A program made the position numbers and the translations under genes. From positions 76,549 to 140,548 of the forward strand of contig DATJZG010000016.1 of NCBI GenBank assembly GCA_035499295.1: a stretch of 64,000 bases of DNA, written 5' to 3'. Below, piece by piece: positions 1-7,746 of this stretch. The notes under the pieces are model-generated. The model was not told where the DNA came from. It did not search any database and worked only from the letters and a program-made list of their open reading frames with translations. The DNA is from DATJZG01 sp035499295 (lineage in GTDB: Bacteria; Myxococcota; Myxococcia; Myxococcales; Anaeromyxobacteraceae). Numbering within the stretch: the first letter of the stretch is position 1; every line of letters starts with the position of its first letter.

Positions 1-859
1 CGAGCCAGCGCAGGCCGGTGGCGAAGAGCACGCGATCGGGATGGGCGAGGATGACGGCCCGGGTCTCGTCGGCGTCGGCGCCGAGCTCCGGGAGCGCCCC
101 GGCGGTGTCGAGGTAGAGGTTCGGCAGGCGGTCGAGGAGGCGTCCCGCCTCGGCCGGGTCGGCGGCGCAGCCGGCGAAGCGAGCCCCGATGAGGAGGAGC
201 TGGGGATGGCGCTCCGCCACCCGGGTGAGCTCGTCGAGGACGGCGCGCCGCTCCTCCGGCGGCGCGGCGGGCGCGACGTTGCCGGCGCTCCCGTCCTCAC
301 GGGCCGGAGGCCCGGCCGCGCTCCCCGGCCCGGCGTCGAAGGCGACCGGGATCTCGAGCCGCCAGGCCATGTCCCAGATGGGCTCGAGATCGGGGGAGTC
401 GAGGGGCGTGCGCCGCAATGCCCCGTCGCGGGCGGCGGGGGAGCGCGCCCGCGCCACCGAGAGCCCGAGCGCGCCGATGGCGCGTCCCTGGACCATCCGC
501 ACCACCTCCCGTCCCGACCAGTCGCCTCCGCAGCAGCCCTCCAGGTCGAGCTCCATCAGGACGGCGACGCGCCCGGGATACCGGGAGGCCTCTGCCACCC
601 GGTCCTCGAGCCCGTCCCCGACGTGACCACCGGAGTAGTTCACGACGCCCCGGATCCCCTGGGTGGCGCCGAGCTTCATGGCGACGAGGAGGGCCCCCGG
701 GTCGGCCTCCTGGTGGACGTCGATCTTCCAGACGTCCACGCCGCGGTAGTCCTCGCGCGGGCGGGCCCTCCCCCCGAGGTAGCTGGCGAGCGCCAGGACC
801 GCGGCCAGGATGAGGGCCGCGAGGGAGACGATGGCGATCCAGGCGCGGCGCGGGGTCAT
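1..859 (-). CDS. Membrane-anchored amidohydrolase-family protein (partial, C-terminus beyond window)
   Basis: Translating the minus strand from the ATG at 859 gives an open frame to the window edge, about 286 residues. It starts with a hydrophobic helix (residues about 7-28) that reads as an uncleaved inner-membrane anchor. The rest resembles the amidohydrolase_2 TIM-barrel family: a KIDVHQE segment at about residue 45 stands where the family has its N-terminal metal motif (D-x-H-x-H, here only one His), and VLFATGLRWL near the edge resembles the family's C-terminal FGTDWP-like motif. The weak metal motif makes catalytic activity uncertain. It begins 25 bp after the FecCD permease gene and may be the distal member of the cobalamin operon. 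Its substrate is unknown. Confidence 0.7.
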   Translation of the reverse strand, partial: MTPRRAWIAIVSLAALILAAVLALASYLGGRARPREDYRGVDVWKIDVHQEADPGALLVAMKLGATQGIRGVVNYSGGHVGDGLEDRVAEASRYPGRVAVLMELDLEGCCGGDWSGREVVRMVQGRAIGALGLSVARARSPAARDGALRRTPLDSPDLEPIWDMAWRLEIPVAFDAGPGSAAGPPAREDGSAGNVAPAAPPEERRAVLDELTRVAERHPQLLLIGARFAGCAADPAEAGRLLDRLPNLYLDTAGALPELGADADETRAVILAHPDRVLFATGLRWL

Positions 860-884
860 GTGGCCCATTGTAAGGGGTGCGGCC

Positions 885-1901
885 CTATCCGGTGCGCTCC
901 GTCCGACGCAGCAGCCAGAGGAAGAAGGGGCCCCCGGCGAGTGCGGTCAGGGCGCCCACGGGGGGCTCGGAGCCGAAGGAGAGGAAGGCGAGCCTCGCCA
1001 CCAGGTCGGCGAGGACCAGGAAGGCCGCCCCGAAGAGCGCCGCCGCCGGCACGAGCAGGCGGTGGTCGGGGCCGAAGGCGCGCCGGAGGAAGTGGGGCAC
1101 GATGAGCCCCACGAACCCTACCATCCCGGCGAGCGCCACCGCGGAGCCGGTGGCCAGGCTGGCGGCGAGGAACACCGCCCCCCGGGCGCGGCCCACCTCC
1201 ACTCCCAGGGAGGAGGCCTCGTCGTCGCCCAGGGAGAGGAGGTTGAGCCGCCCGGACAGGGCGACGAGCGCCGAGAGGGAGAGGGCCACGAGCGCGGCGC
1301 CCGAGGCGAGCGCGCCCGCGGAGGCGTAGCCGAAGGCCCCGGTGAGCCAGTAGAGCATGCGCGCCGCCTCCTCGGGGGGCACGGTCACCTTGAGGAGCGT
1401 GATCACGCCGGCGGCGAAGGCGTTGAAGACCACGCCCACCAGGAGCGCCGCCTCCGGCACGAGCCGCCCGCCGATGCGCCCGAGCGCGAAGACGAGGGCG
1501 GTGGCGGCGGCGGCGCCCGCGGCGGCGCCGAGGGCCACCGCCGATCCCGATCCGGCGACGAGGCCGAGCGCGGTGGCCGGGCCGACGAGACCCGCCGCCG
1601 CGAGCACGAAGGAGCCGCCCAGGGCGGCCCCGCCCGACACCCCGAGGACGAAGGGGTCGGCGAGCGGGTTGCGCAGGAGCGCCTGCAGGGCCACCCCGGC
1701 GGCGGCGAGGGCCGCCCCCACCAGCGCTCCGAGCAGGGCCCTGGGGACGCGCAGCCCGAAGAGGATGGCGCGGTCCGGCTCCGTCCCGGCGAGGGCCGAG
1801 GGGAGCGACACCCTCTGCGGCCCGAGGAGGAGCGCCAGCGCGAGCGCGAGGAGGAGCGCGCCCAGACCGGTGGCGAGCGCGAAGGAGAGCCTGCGCCTCA
1901 T
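885..1901 (-). CDS. btuC: FecCD-family ABC transporter permease (BtuC-like)
   Basis: 338 residues with about ten hydrophobic segments, the usual size of FecCD/BtuC permeases. Family hallmarks are the N-terminal LRVPRALLGALVGAALAAAG stretch, NPLADPFVLGVSGGAALG, and near the C-terminus GFVGLIVPHFLRR, the loop that contacts the ATPase. It would move cobalamin (or cobinamide) across the inner membrane with a binding protein and an ATPase. The ATG at 1899-1901 overlaps the stop of the upstream binding-protein gene by 4 bp, showing translational coupling. The cobalamin assignment rests on the riboswitch at the operon head; from sequence alone an iron-siderophore permease would look the same. No ATPase gene is adjacent in the window. 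Confidence 0.88.
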   Translation of the reverse strand: MRRRLSFALATGLGALLLALALALLLGPQRVSLPSALAGTEPDRAILFGLRVPRALLGALVGAALAAAGVALQALLRNPLADPFVLGVSGGAALGGSFVLAAAGLVGPATALGLVAGSGSAVALGAAAGAAAATALVFALGRIGGRLVPEAALLVGVVFNAFAAGVITLLKVTVPPEEAARMLYWLTGAFGYASAGALASGAALVALSLSALVALSGRLNLLSLGDDEASSLGVEVGRARGAVFLAASLATGSAVALAGMVGFVGLIVPHFLRRAFGPDHRLLVPAAALFGAAFLVLADLVARLAFLSFGSEPPVGALTALAGGPFFLWLLRRTERTG

Positions 1902-2782
1902 GGCCGGCTCGCCTCCGGGTGCACGGCGGCGAGGAGCTCCGCGAGCGCGCGCGGGAGCTCCGGGCCCGGCCGCAGCACCCGGTCGTCGGGCAGGCGCACC
2001 ACTCGCCCGGCGCGCACCGCCGGGATGGCGGAGAGGCGGTCGACGGTGTCGGCCGGCTCGTTGACCGCCGCGTCCAGCACCAGCTCGGGGTCGTCGGCCA
2101 CGGCGCGCTCGAGGGCGTACACCGGCCAGGGGCGGGAGCCCTTCACCACGTTCTCGCCCCCGGCGATGCGGAGGAGCGCGTCCGGGTAGCTCCCCGGGCC
2201 GGCGACCACGAGCGGGTCGCGCCCGATGACGAGGAGGACGCGGCGGCGCCGGAGCGAGGCCGCGCGGTGCTCGGCGTCGGCGACGGCGGCGGCGAGCCGG
2301 GCGGCGAGCCTCTCCCCGGCGTCGGGTGCCCCGAGCGCCTTTCCCACCAGGCGCGCGCTCGCGAGCACGTCCGGCACTCCCACCACCGGGATGGCGAGCA
2401 CGGGGACGCCGAGCTCGGCCATGCGGCGCACCGCCGGCCAGGCGCCCGAGTCGGCGAGCCAGAGGACGAGGTCGGGCTTGAGGCCCAGGACCGCCTCCGG
2501 GCTCGGGTCGAGGAAACCGCCCACCCGCGGCAGCCCGCTCACGGCCGGCGCGGCGTCGTAGCGGGTGACCCCGACGAGCCGGGAACCCTCCCCGAGCGCC
2601 AGCACCGTGTCGGTGAGGCTGGGCGCGAGCGAGACCACCCGCGCCGGGCGCGGGGGAGGCGGCGGCCCGAACCACTCCGCCGTCCGCCCGGGCGCCTCCC
2701 CGGGGAGGGCCGGGGAGGCGGCGAGGAGCGCGGCCGCCAGGGCCGCGCCGGGGAGGGCGCGCGCTCGGATCACTCTCCGCAT
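1898..2782 (-). CDS. btuF: Periplasmic B12-type substrate-binding protein (BtuF-like)
   Basis: 294 residues with a cleavable signal peptide (residues about 1-25) followed by a Peripla_BP_2 fold. The RVVSLAPSLTDTVLALG opening, the VGVTRYD and VGGFLDPSPEAVLGLKPDLVL segments, and a second domain starting near RRVLLVIGRDPLVV are typical of BtuF/FhuD-type proteins joined by one long helix. It should deliver cobalamin to the FecCD permease encoded next. The ATG at 2780-2782 overlaps the end of the beta-propeller lipoprotein gene by 13 bp. It is part of the riboswitch-controlled operon, which is the main reason to prefer B12 over a siderophore as ligand. Confidence 0.87.
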   Translation of the reverse strand: MRRVIRARALPGAALAAALLAASPALPGEAPGRTAEWFGPPPPPRPARVVSLAPSLTDTVLALGEGSRLVGVTRYDAAPAVSGLPRVGGFLDPSPEAVLGLKPDLVLWLADSGAWPAVRRMAELGVPVLAIPVVGVPDVLASARLVGKALGAPDAGERLAARLAAAVADAEHRAASLRRRRVLLVIGRDPLVVAGPGSYPDALLRIAGGENVVKGSRPWPVYALERAVADDPELVLDAAVNEPADTVDRLSAIPAVRAGRVVRLPDDRVLRPGPELPRALAELLAAVHPEASRP

Positions 2783-3984
2783 GTGACGTCGGCAACGTAC
2801 TCCGAGCTGCCGGTCGAAGGCACGCACAGTTCGCCCTTGGCGGCGATCGCCCCCGCCGCCGGGTCGAAGCGGAGCACGTTCCCGGAGACCCGGTCGCCCA
2901 CGAAGGCGAGGTCGCCGCAGAAGGTGATGGCTCCCGGCGCGGCCCCCGGCGTCGGCACCGGCGCCATCACCGCCGGGGTGGTGCCGGAGACGTCCACCGG
3001 GACGATGCCTCCCCCGGTCACGGTGGTGCTGTCGTACTCGAAGAAGCCGCAGGTGACGTAGAGCGTGCTCCCCCGCAGGGCGATGCCCGCCGGGTCCTGG
3101 CAGCCCGGGCCCAGGTCCAGCGCGGTGGGGAGGGCGAGCGACTGGGTGGTGGTGTCGACGACGGCGAGCAAGCCGTTCCCGCCGGGCGCGAAGGTGGCAG
3201 GTACGAGGTTCCAGAGCGTCACGTAGAGGCGGGTGCCTCGGAGGAGCAGGCGCGCCGGCATGGCCCGGGCGCCCGGGCTCGCCAGGGCGGAGAGGTCGAT
3301 GGTCTTCGTCACCGCCTGCTGGGTGAGGTCGAGGACGGCGACGGCGTCGCTGCCGTTCAGGGCCACGTAGGCGGTGGTGGTCCCGGCGAAGGCGATGCCC
3401 TGCGGGTAGGAGGTGGCGCCGAGCTGGATCTCGCCCACCGGCATCCCCTGCGCCGGGTCGACGACGACGATCGACCCGACCGCGTCGTTGGAGGCGTAGA
3501 GGAGCCCTCCCACCGCCCCCAGGTACTCGAGGTCCGAGAAGCTCCCGGACTGGGGGATGACCACGCTCGACACCGGCGCCGCCAGGCCGAGGCCGAGCTC
3601 GTCCAGGGTGTTGCTCTCCGAGTTCGCGACCCAGAGCGCCGTCCCCACCCGCGCAAAGGCGATGGGGCCGCTGTCGACCTGCACCGGGGCGCCCACGAGC
3701 TCTAGGCTGGCGGTGGCCCCGCGCACCTGGTCGCCGTCGAAGCAGGCGACGTAGATGGCGGGCGAGCACTGGGTGCCGGAGCAGCAGGAGCCGCCGCTGC
3801 AGCTCTGCCCCTCCGCGCACGCGAGCCCGGGCGAGCCGCAGTTCCTGGGGTCGGACGAGAGGGAGAGGCACTGCCCCTGGTAGACGGTCTGGTCGGCGGA
3901 ACAGACGACCTCTTTGGAGCAGGCGCCGGCGGCGAGTGGCACGAGTGCGAGGAGCGCGCTGCGGAGTCTCGGGGTCACGTTCAT
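2770..3984 (-). CDS. Cys-rich beta-propeller surface lipoprotein, candidate BtuG-like cobalamin-capture protein
   Basis: 404 residues. A signal sequence ends in an AGAC lipobox with the lipidated Cys at about residue 22. Residues about 26-80 are Cys-rich (roughly ten Cys) and contain a DPRNCGSPGLAC segment, a spacing common in myxobacterial surface-lipoprotein stalks. From about residue 80 the protein is a run of short strand-rich repeats (DLEYLGAVGGLLYASN, GIAFAGTTTAYVALN, GIALRGSTLYVTCG) typical of YVTN/YncE-type seven-bladed propellers. It is coupled by a 4-bp ATGA overlap to the TonB receptor gene and followed by btuF. In Bacteroides, BtuG is a surface lipoprotein beta-propeller that caps BtuB and binds B12; this gene is in the equivalent place. 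The role is inferred from fold and context. Confidence 0.8.
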   Translation of the reverse strand: MNVTPRLRSALLALVPLAAGACSKEVVCSADQTVYQGQCLSLSSDPRNCGSPGLACAEGQSCSGGSCCSGTQCSPAIYVACFDGDQVRGATASLELVGAPVQVDSGPIAFARVGTALWVANSESNTLDELGLGLAAPVSSVVIPQSGSFSDLEYLGAVGGLLYASNDAVGSIVVVDPAQGMPVGEIQLGATSYPQGIAFAGTTTAYVALNGSDAVAVLDLTQQAVTKTIDLSALASPGARAMPARLLLRGTRLYVTLWNLVPATFAPGGNGLLAVVDTTTQSLALPTALDLGPGCQDPAGIALRGSTLYVTCGFFEYDSTTVTGGGIVPVDVSGTTPAVMAPVPTPGAAPGAITFCGDLAFVGDRVSGNVLRFDPAAGAIAAKGELCVPSTGSSEYVADVTCGE

Positions 3985-5909
3985 TCCTCCTTGGTGGACC
4001 CCACCCGCAAGGTGGCGAGGAACATGCGGGAGGGGAGTGGGTAGCCGAAGCCGTCCTGGAGGGTGCGGTCGTCGAGGAGGTTCTTCACCTCCACGGTGAG
4101 GCGCACCTCGGGGCGGCGCAGGATGCGGACGAAGGCGCCGGCGTTGACGACGAAGCTCGCCGGCACCGCCTGGATGTTGCGGGAGTCGAGGTACTGCAGG
4201 CCGACGTACTGCGCCTCGGCGCTGCCGCCGGCCGGCCCCGCGTCCGCCGAGATCCGGGCGTAGAGCCGGTTGCGGGGGCGGTGCGGGAGCTCCTGGCCGA
4301 CGATGCCGGGGAGGCCGAGGAGCTCCTCGGTGGCCATGAAGGTGTAGGCGAGCTGCCCTTGCAGGTTCCAGAGGGATCGGAGGGCGGCGCTGGTCGCCTC
4401 CACCTCCGCGCCGGCGGCCGAGGCGCGCCCGAAGTTGAAGGGCTTGAAGGTGCCCGGGGTTCGCCCGCTGTCGTAGACGATGATGTCCTGGTAGAGCGCC
4501 CCGAAGGCCCCCACCTCGGCCCGCCCCAGGGGCCCGTCGTAGACGAGCGCGCCGTCGGCGCTCCAGGCCTGCTCCGGCACCAGGTCCGGGTTGGGCTCGA
4601 AGTAGGCGTTCTGGAGGTAGAGCTCGGAGAAGCTGGGGGGACGGAAGGAGTGCCCCGCGCTCCCCCGCACGGAGAGCGGTCCGACGATGCGGGCGCTCGC
4701 CCCGAGCTTGCCCGAGATCCCGGTGAAGGGGCCGACGGCGTCGATCCGCACGGCCGGCGAGACGCGCGCCTGGTCGTCGCCGAGGACGAGGTCGTCGCCG
4801 GCCCAGGCGGCGAGCGTCGGGCGGGAGTGGACCCCGGTGTCGGTCGAGTCGAGCCGCTCCTCGGAGGCGAGCGCGCCGGCCGAGAGCGTGCTCGGGCCGG
4901 CGCCCCATGAGACCCTGGCCTCGCCGCCCAGGGCCGCGTCGCGCTGGACCACCGCGCCGGTGCCGGCCGGCGGCTCGAGCCAGACGTCGAGGTCCTCGAC
5001 CCGGCCACTGGCGCTCGCCTCCACCACCAGGCCGGCGGTGACGAGATGCGACCAGCGCAGGGAGGCCGTCCCCCTCCCGCCCCGCTGCCAGTCGTCCGGG
5101 GTGGGGCTCGAGGGAACGCCCGGCAGCTGCCGCCAGCCCCAGGAGAGCTGGGCCAGGCCGTCGAGGCGGTCGGATCCGGGCGTGTAGCGCCCCTTGAGGA
5201 GCAGCCCGCCCTGCGCCGACGCGTCGTTCGACCTCACCATGGGGACGAGCGGGCTCCCCGGGACGGACGGGTCGCGCGGGTAGAGGTAGGGGAAGTCCCC
5301 CTGGGTGGCGGTGCCGGTGGCGGCTCCGAGGATCGCCCAGCGCTCGCCGCCCACGGCCAGATCGGCGACCCCGGAGAAGGTGTCGAACGAGCCGCCGGTG
5401 AGCTCGGCGCCCCAGGTGCCGGCGGTGGCGGGCAGGGTCACCACGTTGACGGCGCCGCCCAGGGCGCCGGCGCCGTAGTAGGCGCCCTCGGCACCGCGCA
5501 CCACCTCCACCCGCGAGATCCAGTGGAGCGGGATGGAGGAGAGGTCGACGCCGCCTCCGGCCGCGGTGTCGAGCGGGATGCCGTCGAGGAGCACCAGCAC
5601 CCCGCTCGAGCTCGAGCCGCGGATGGAGATGGTGGAGAGCTGGCCCATCCCGCCGTCGCTGCGGATGGTGACCCCCGGGGCCGTCCCGGCGAGCTCGGCC
5701 ACTCCCTTCAGCTCGCCGCCGTACCGCTGGGCCTCGACGACGGTGGCCGAGGCGGTCGGGTCCTGCACCGCCTGGCGGCCCGGCAGGGAGATGACGGCCT
5801 CCTCGAGCCGGATGGGCTCGCGCTCGTCGCCGTCGCCGTCGCCGCGGGCGAGGCGCGAGTACGCGATGGCGAGCGCCAGCACGCTCGCCCGGGCGATCGG
5901 GTGTCCCAT
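3981..5909 (-). CDS. btuB: TonB-dependent outer-membrane receptor, cobalamin (BtuB-like)
   Basis: 642 residues, close to the usual BtuB length of 600-650. A signal peptide is followed by a plug domain: VAELAGTAPGVTIRSDGG, STISIRGSSSSGVLVLLDGIPLD, and ISRVEVVRGAEGAYYGAGALGGAVNVVT. The remainder is an amphipathic beta-barrel with late segments such as GSAGHSFRPPSFSELYLQN and EVEVKNLLDD-like strands. It would import cobalamin using TonB energy. The ATG at 5907-5909 follows an AAGGAG ribosome-binding site at good spacing. It is the first gene after the cobalamin riboswitch, which gives a strong substrate assignment. The end overlaps the start of the beta-propeller lipoprotein by 4 bp. Confidence 0.92.
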   Translation of the reverse strand: MGHPIARASVLALAIAYSRLARGDGDGDEREPIRLEEAVISLPGRQAVQDPTASATVVEAQRYGGELKGVAELAGTAPGVTIRSDGGMGQLSTISIRGSSSSGVLVLLDGIPLDTAAGGGVDLSSIPLHWISRVEVVRGAEGAYYGAGALGGAVNVVTLPATAGTWGAELTGGSFDTFSGVADLAVGGERWAILGAATGTATQGDFPYLYPRDPSVPGSPLVPMVRSNDASAQGGLLLKGRYTPGSDRLDGLAQLSWGWRQLPGVPSSPTPDDWQRGGRGTASLRWSHLVTAGLVVEASASGRVEDLDVWLEPPAGTGAVVQRDAALGGEARVSWGAGPSTLSAGALASEERLDSTDTGVHSRPTLAAWAGDDLVLGDDQARVSPAVRIDAVGPFTGISGKLGASARIVGPLSVRGSAGHSFRPPSFSELYLQNAYFEPNPDLVPEQAWSADGALVYDGPLGRAEVGAFGALYQDIIVYDSGRTPGTFKPFNFGRASAAGAEVEATSAALRSLWNLQGQLAYTFMATEELLGLPGIVGQELPHRPRNRLYARISADAGPAGGSAEAQYVGLQYLDSRNIQAVPASFVVNAGAFVRILRRPEVRLTVEVKNLLDDRTLQDGFGYPLPSRMFLATLRVGSTKEE

Positions 5910-5947
5910 CGATCCCGCGCGTCTCCTTCGGACGCGAAGAAATCACG

Positions 5948-5968
5948 GGCCGCGAACCATTCGCGGCC
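5948..5968 (-). terminator. Probable riboswitch expression-platform terminator hairpin
   Basis: A perfect 9-bp stem (arms 5948-5956 and 5960-5968, GGCCGCGAA with its complement) with a 3-nt loop lies immediately 3' of the cobalamin aptamer on the minus strand. It is followed by a U-containing run (TGATTTCTTC) before the btuB ribosome-binding site. This arrangement suggests B12-dependent premature termination. The U-tract is weak, so it could also act on translation. Confidence 0.6.
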
Positions 5969-5970
5969 AG

Positions 5971-6138
5971 GCCCGGGGGGAGGTCTCCTGGCTTCCGGGG
6001 CACGGCTTTGGGCCGTGGGTGCCTGCCACCTTCCCGCCGCGGCACGCGCGACAGTGGTGACTGCCTGCAGGCACCTTCGCCCCGGCTACAGTGGCGGGAC
6101 CGCGCCGGACTCCGACCGGCTTCCCTGATCCCCCGGGC
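5971..6138 (-). ncRNA. Cobalamin (AdoCbl-type) riboswitch
   Basis: On the minus strand the region contains the class hallmarks in order: GGGAAGCCGGTCGGAGTCC, then GCGCGGTCCCGCCACTGT, then the B12 box GCCAGGAGACC (plus positions about 5981-5992). The outer ends 6129-6137 and 5971-5981 can pair as helix P1. The aptamer lies about 60 nt upstream of the btuB-like receptor gene. High cobalamin should repress the whole uptake operon running left from here. Confidence 0.96.
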
Positions 6139-6190
6139 GACTGTGTAAGCCCTCGTAGCGCTCCCCGCGCCGGGGTGTCAAGAAGCGAGT

Positions 6191-6250
6191 GCGAAGCCCG
6201 CGGACGGAGGGGCGATCGAGGGAGGCGGGCCCGGCGGTCCAATGGCGCGC
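6191..6250 (+). repeat. 60-bp imperfect direct repeat, copy 1 (upstream of glycosyltransferase gene)
   Basis: This segment aligns by eye with 7621-7680 at about 85% identity, sharing blocks such as CGATCGAG and GGCCCGGCGG with a few single-base gaps. The two copies flank the glycosyltransferase gene at 6350-7546 in the same orientation. Origin unknown. Confidence 0.6.
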
Positions 6251-6309
6251 ATCCGGCCCTTCGTGACGCGGTTCGGCGAGCTCGCCCCCGGCCAGCGGCG
6301 CGAGGAGAG

Positions 6310-6339
6310 TTGAGGCGACGAGGCGGTCCGCGCGATACA
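6310..6339 (+). promoter_or_regulatory. Possible sigma70-type promoter of the glycosyltransferase gene
   Basis: TTGAGG at 6310-6315 and GATACA at 6334-6339 are separated by 18 nt. The -10-like box is only about 10 nt from the ATG at 6350 and there is no good ribosome-binding site, which fits a nearly leaderless transcript. Pattern-based only. Confidence 0.3.
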
Positions 6340-6349
6340 GTGCAGCGCA

Positions 6350-7546
6350 ATGAGAGACCTGGGCGCGCCCGGCGCGAGCCACCCCCTTAAGCCCGAACGC
6401 CCGTTGCGGATCGCCATGGTCATCGACGCCTGGGACGAGGCGAACAACGGGGCGGTGGTCTCGACGCGCCGCTTCTCGGAGATCCTCCGGAGCCGGGGAT
6501 GCGTGGTGGAGATCCTCGCCACCGGCGAGCCGGCCCCGGGCAAGGTGCCCTTCAAGACCTTCTTCGTCCCCACCCCGGGCCGGATCATGGAGAGGATGCG
6601 GCTGCCCTTCGCGTGGCCGGACAACCGCATCCTCGCGGAGGCGCTCTCGCGGCAGGACGTTGTCCACGTGCAGTTCCCGTTCTACCTGGGGATCCGGGCC
6701 ATCACGGTTTCCCGCCAGGCGCGCGTGCCGGTGGTTTCGACGTTCCACGTCCAGGCGGAGCACCTCCTGCACAACGTGAACGTCCACAGCCGGACGCTCG
6801 TCAGCTGGGTCTACCGGTTCTTCCTCAGGACCACCTACAACCGCTCCGACCACGTCGTCTGCCCGAGCCGCTTCGCCCAGGAGGAGCTGACGCGCTACGG
6901 GCTGCGCGTGCCGTCGTCGGTCATCTCGAACGGCGTCCCGCCGGAGTACCGTCCGCTCCCCAAGGACGAGTGCCCCCGGTTCGACGGGAAGTTCACGATC
7001 CTGTGCGTGGGCCGGCTCGCGCGTGAGAAGCGCCAGGACCTCCTCCTCGAGGCGGTGCGAGCCTCGCGGCACGAGGCGAACATCCAGCTCGTCCTCCTCG
7101 GGGACGGCCCCCAGCGCGCGCGCCTCGAGGAGCAGGGGAAGAGCCTCACCAACCGGCCGATCTTTCGCTGGCTCAAGCCCGCCGAGCTCATCCCCTACTA
7201 CGGCGGGGCGGACCTGTGCGTGCACGCGGCCGACGTAGAGGTCGAGTGCATGTCGGTCCTCGAGGCGATGGCCTGCGGCCTGCCGTGCCTCATCGCCCGG
7301 TCGCCGCTCAGCGCCACCTCCCAGTTCGCCCTCTCCGACGACTTCCTCTTCGAGGCCGGGGCGCGCGAGGATCTGACGCGGAAGATCGACTCCTTTATCG
7401 AGAACCGGGAGGGGCTCGCGAAGGCGCGCGAGGCCTACCGCGAGGCGGCGCGAGGCTACGCGGTCGAGGCCTCCGCGGAGAAGCTCCTCGACGTCTACCG
7501 CAAGGTGGTGGCCGCCGCCTCGGGGAGCTCCTCGGCCGCCGCTTGA
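6350..7546 (+). CDS. GT4-family glycosyltransferase
   Basis: 398 residues with the GT-B layout. The N-terminal acceptor domain opens RIAMVIDAWDEANNGAVVSTRR and carries VVHVQFPFYLG and VPVVSTFHVQAEH. The C-terminal nucleotide-sugar domain has FTILCVGRLAREKRQDLLLEA, LVLLGDGPQ and the E-x7-E-like motif ECMSVLEAMACGLPC. It resembles 1,2-diacylglycerol or phosphatidylinositol-type glycosyltransferases, so membrane glycolipid or surface-polysaccharide synthesis is likely, but donor and acceptor cannot be told from sequence. It stands alone, divergent from the B12 operon, and is bracketed by an imperfect 60-bp direct repeat. No clear ribosome-binding site precedes the ATG. Confidence 0.9.
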   Translation: MRDLGAPGASHPLKPERPLRIAMVIDAWDEANNGAVVSTRRFSEILRSRGCVVEILATGEPAPGKVPFKTFFVPTPGRIMERMRLPFAWPDNRILAEALSRQDVVHVQFPFYLGIRAITVSRQARVPVVSTFHVQAEHLLHNVNVHSRTLVSWVYRFFLRTTYNRSDHVVCPSRFAQEELTRYGLRVPSSVISNGVPPEYRPLPKDECPRFDGKFTILCVGRLAREKRQDLLLEAVRASRHEANIQLVLLGDGPQRARLEEQGKSLTNRPIFRWLKPAELIPYYGGADLCVHAADVEVECMSVLEAMACGLPCLIARSPLSATSQFALSDDFLFEAGAREDLTRKIDSFIENREGLAKAREAYREAARGYAVEASAEKLLDVYRKVVAAASGSSSAAA

Positions 7547-7620
7547 TGCGAGCGCCGGACAGGGACGAGGCGCGGCGGCCTGCCCGACGCGCTCCCGGCT
7601 CCGGGCGTCGAGGAGCGCGC

Positions 7621-7680
7621 GCGATGCCCGCCGACCGAGGGCGATCGAGGAGGCCGGCCCGGCGGCCGGAAGGGGCGCGC
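7621..7680 (+). repeat. 60-bp imperfect direct repeat, copy 2 (downstream of glycosyltransferase gene)
   Basis: Second copy of the repeat at 6191-6250. It contains a GC-rich near-palindrome around GGCCGGCCCGGCGGCC. The rest of the 200-bp gap 7547-7746 holds no convincing gene. Confidence 0.6.
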
Positions 7681-7746
7681 CCGCCCGGCGCGGCCCGGGT
7701 CCCGGGCGCGCCAGGCGGACCGGCGGCGCCGCGGCGAGGAGCCGCC

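Noticed and set aside
41..2189. Long plus-strand open frames over the first 2 kb
   Set aside because: They are mirror images of the minus-strand amidohydrolase and FecCD genes, with Arg/Gly/Glu-rich low-complexity translations typical of antisense frames in high-GC DNA.
5943..6350. Minus-strand frame covering the riboswitch
   Set aside because: It runs through the conserved cobalamin aptamer and its translation is low complexity; the RNA element explains the sequence.
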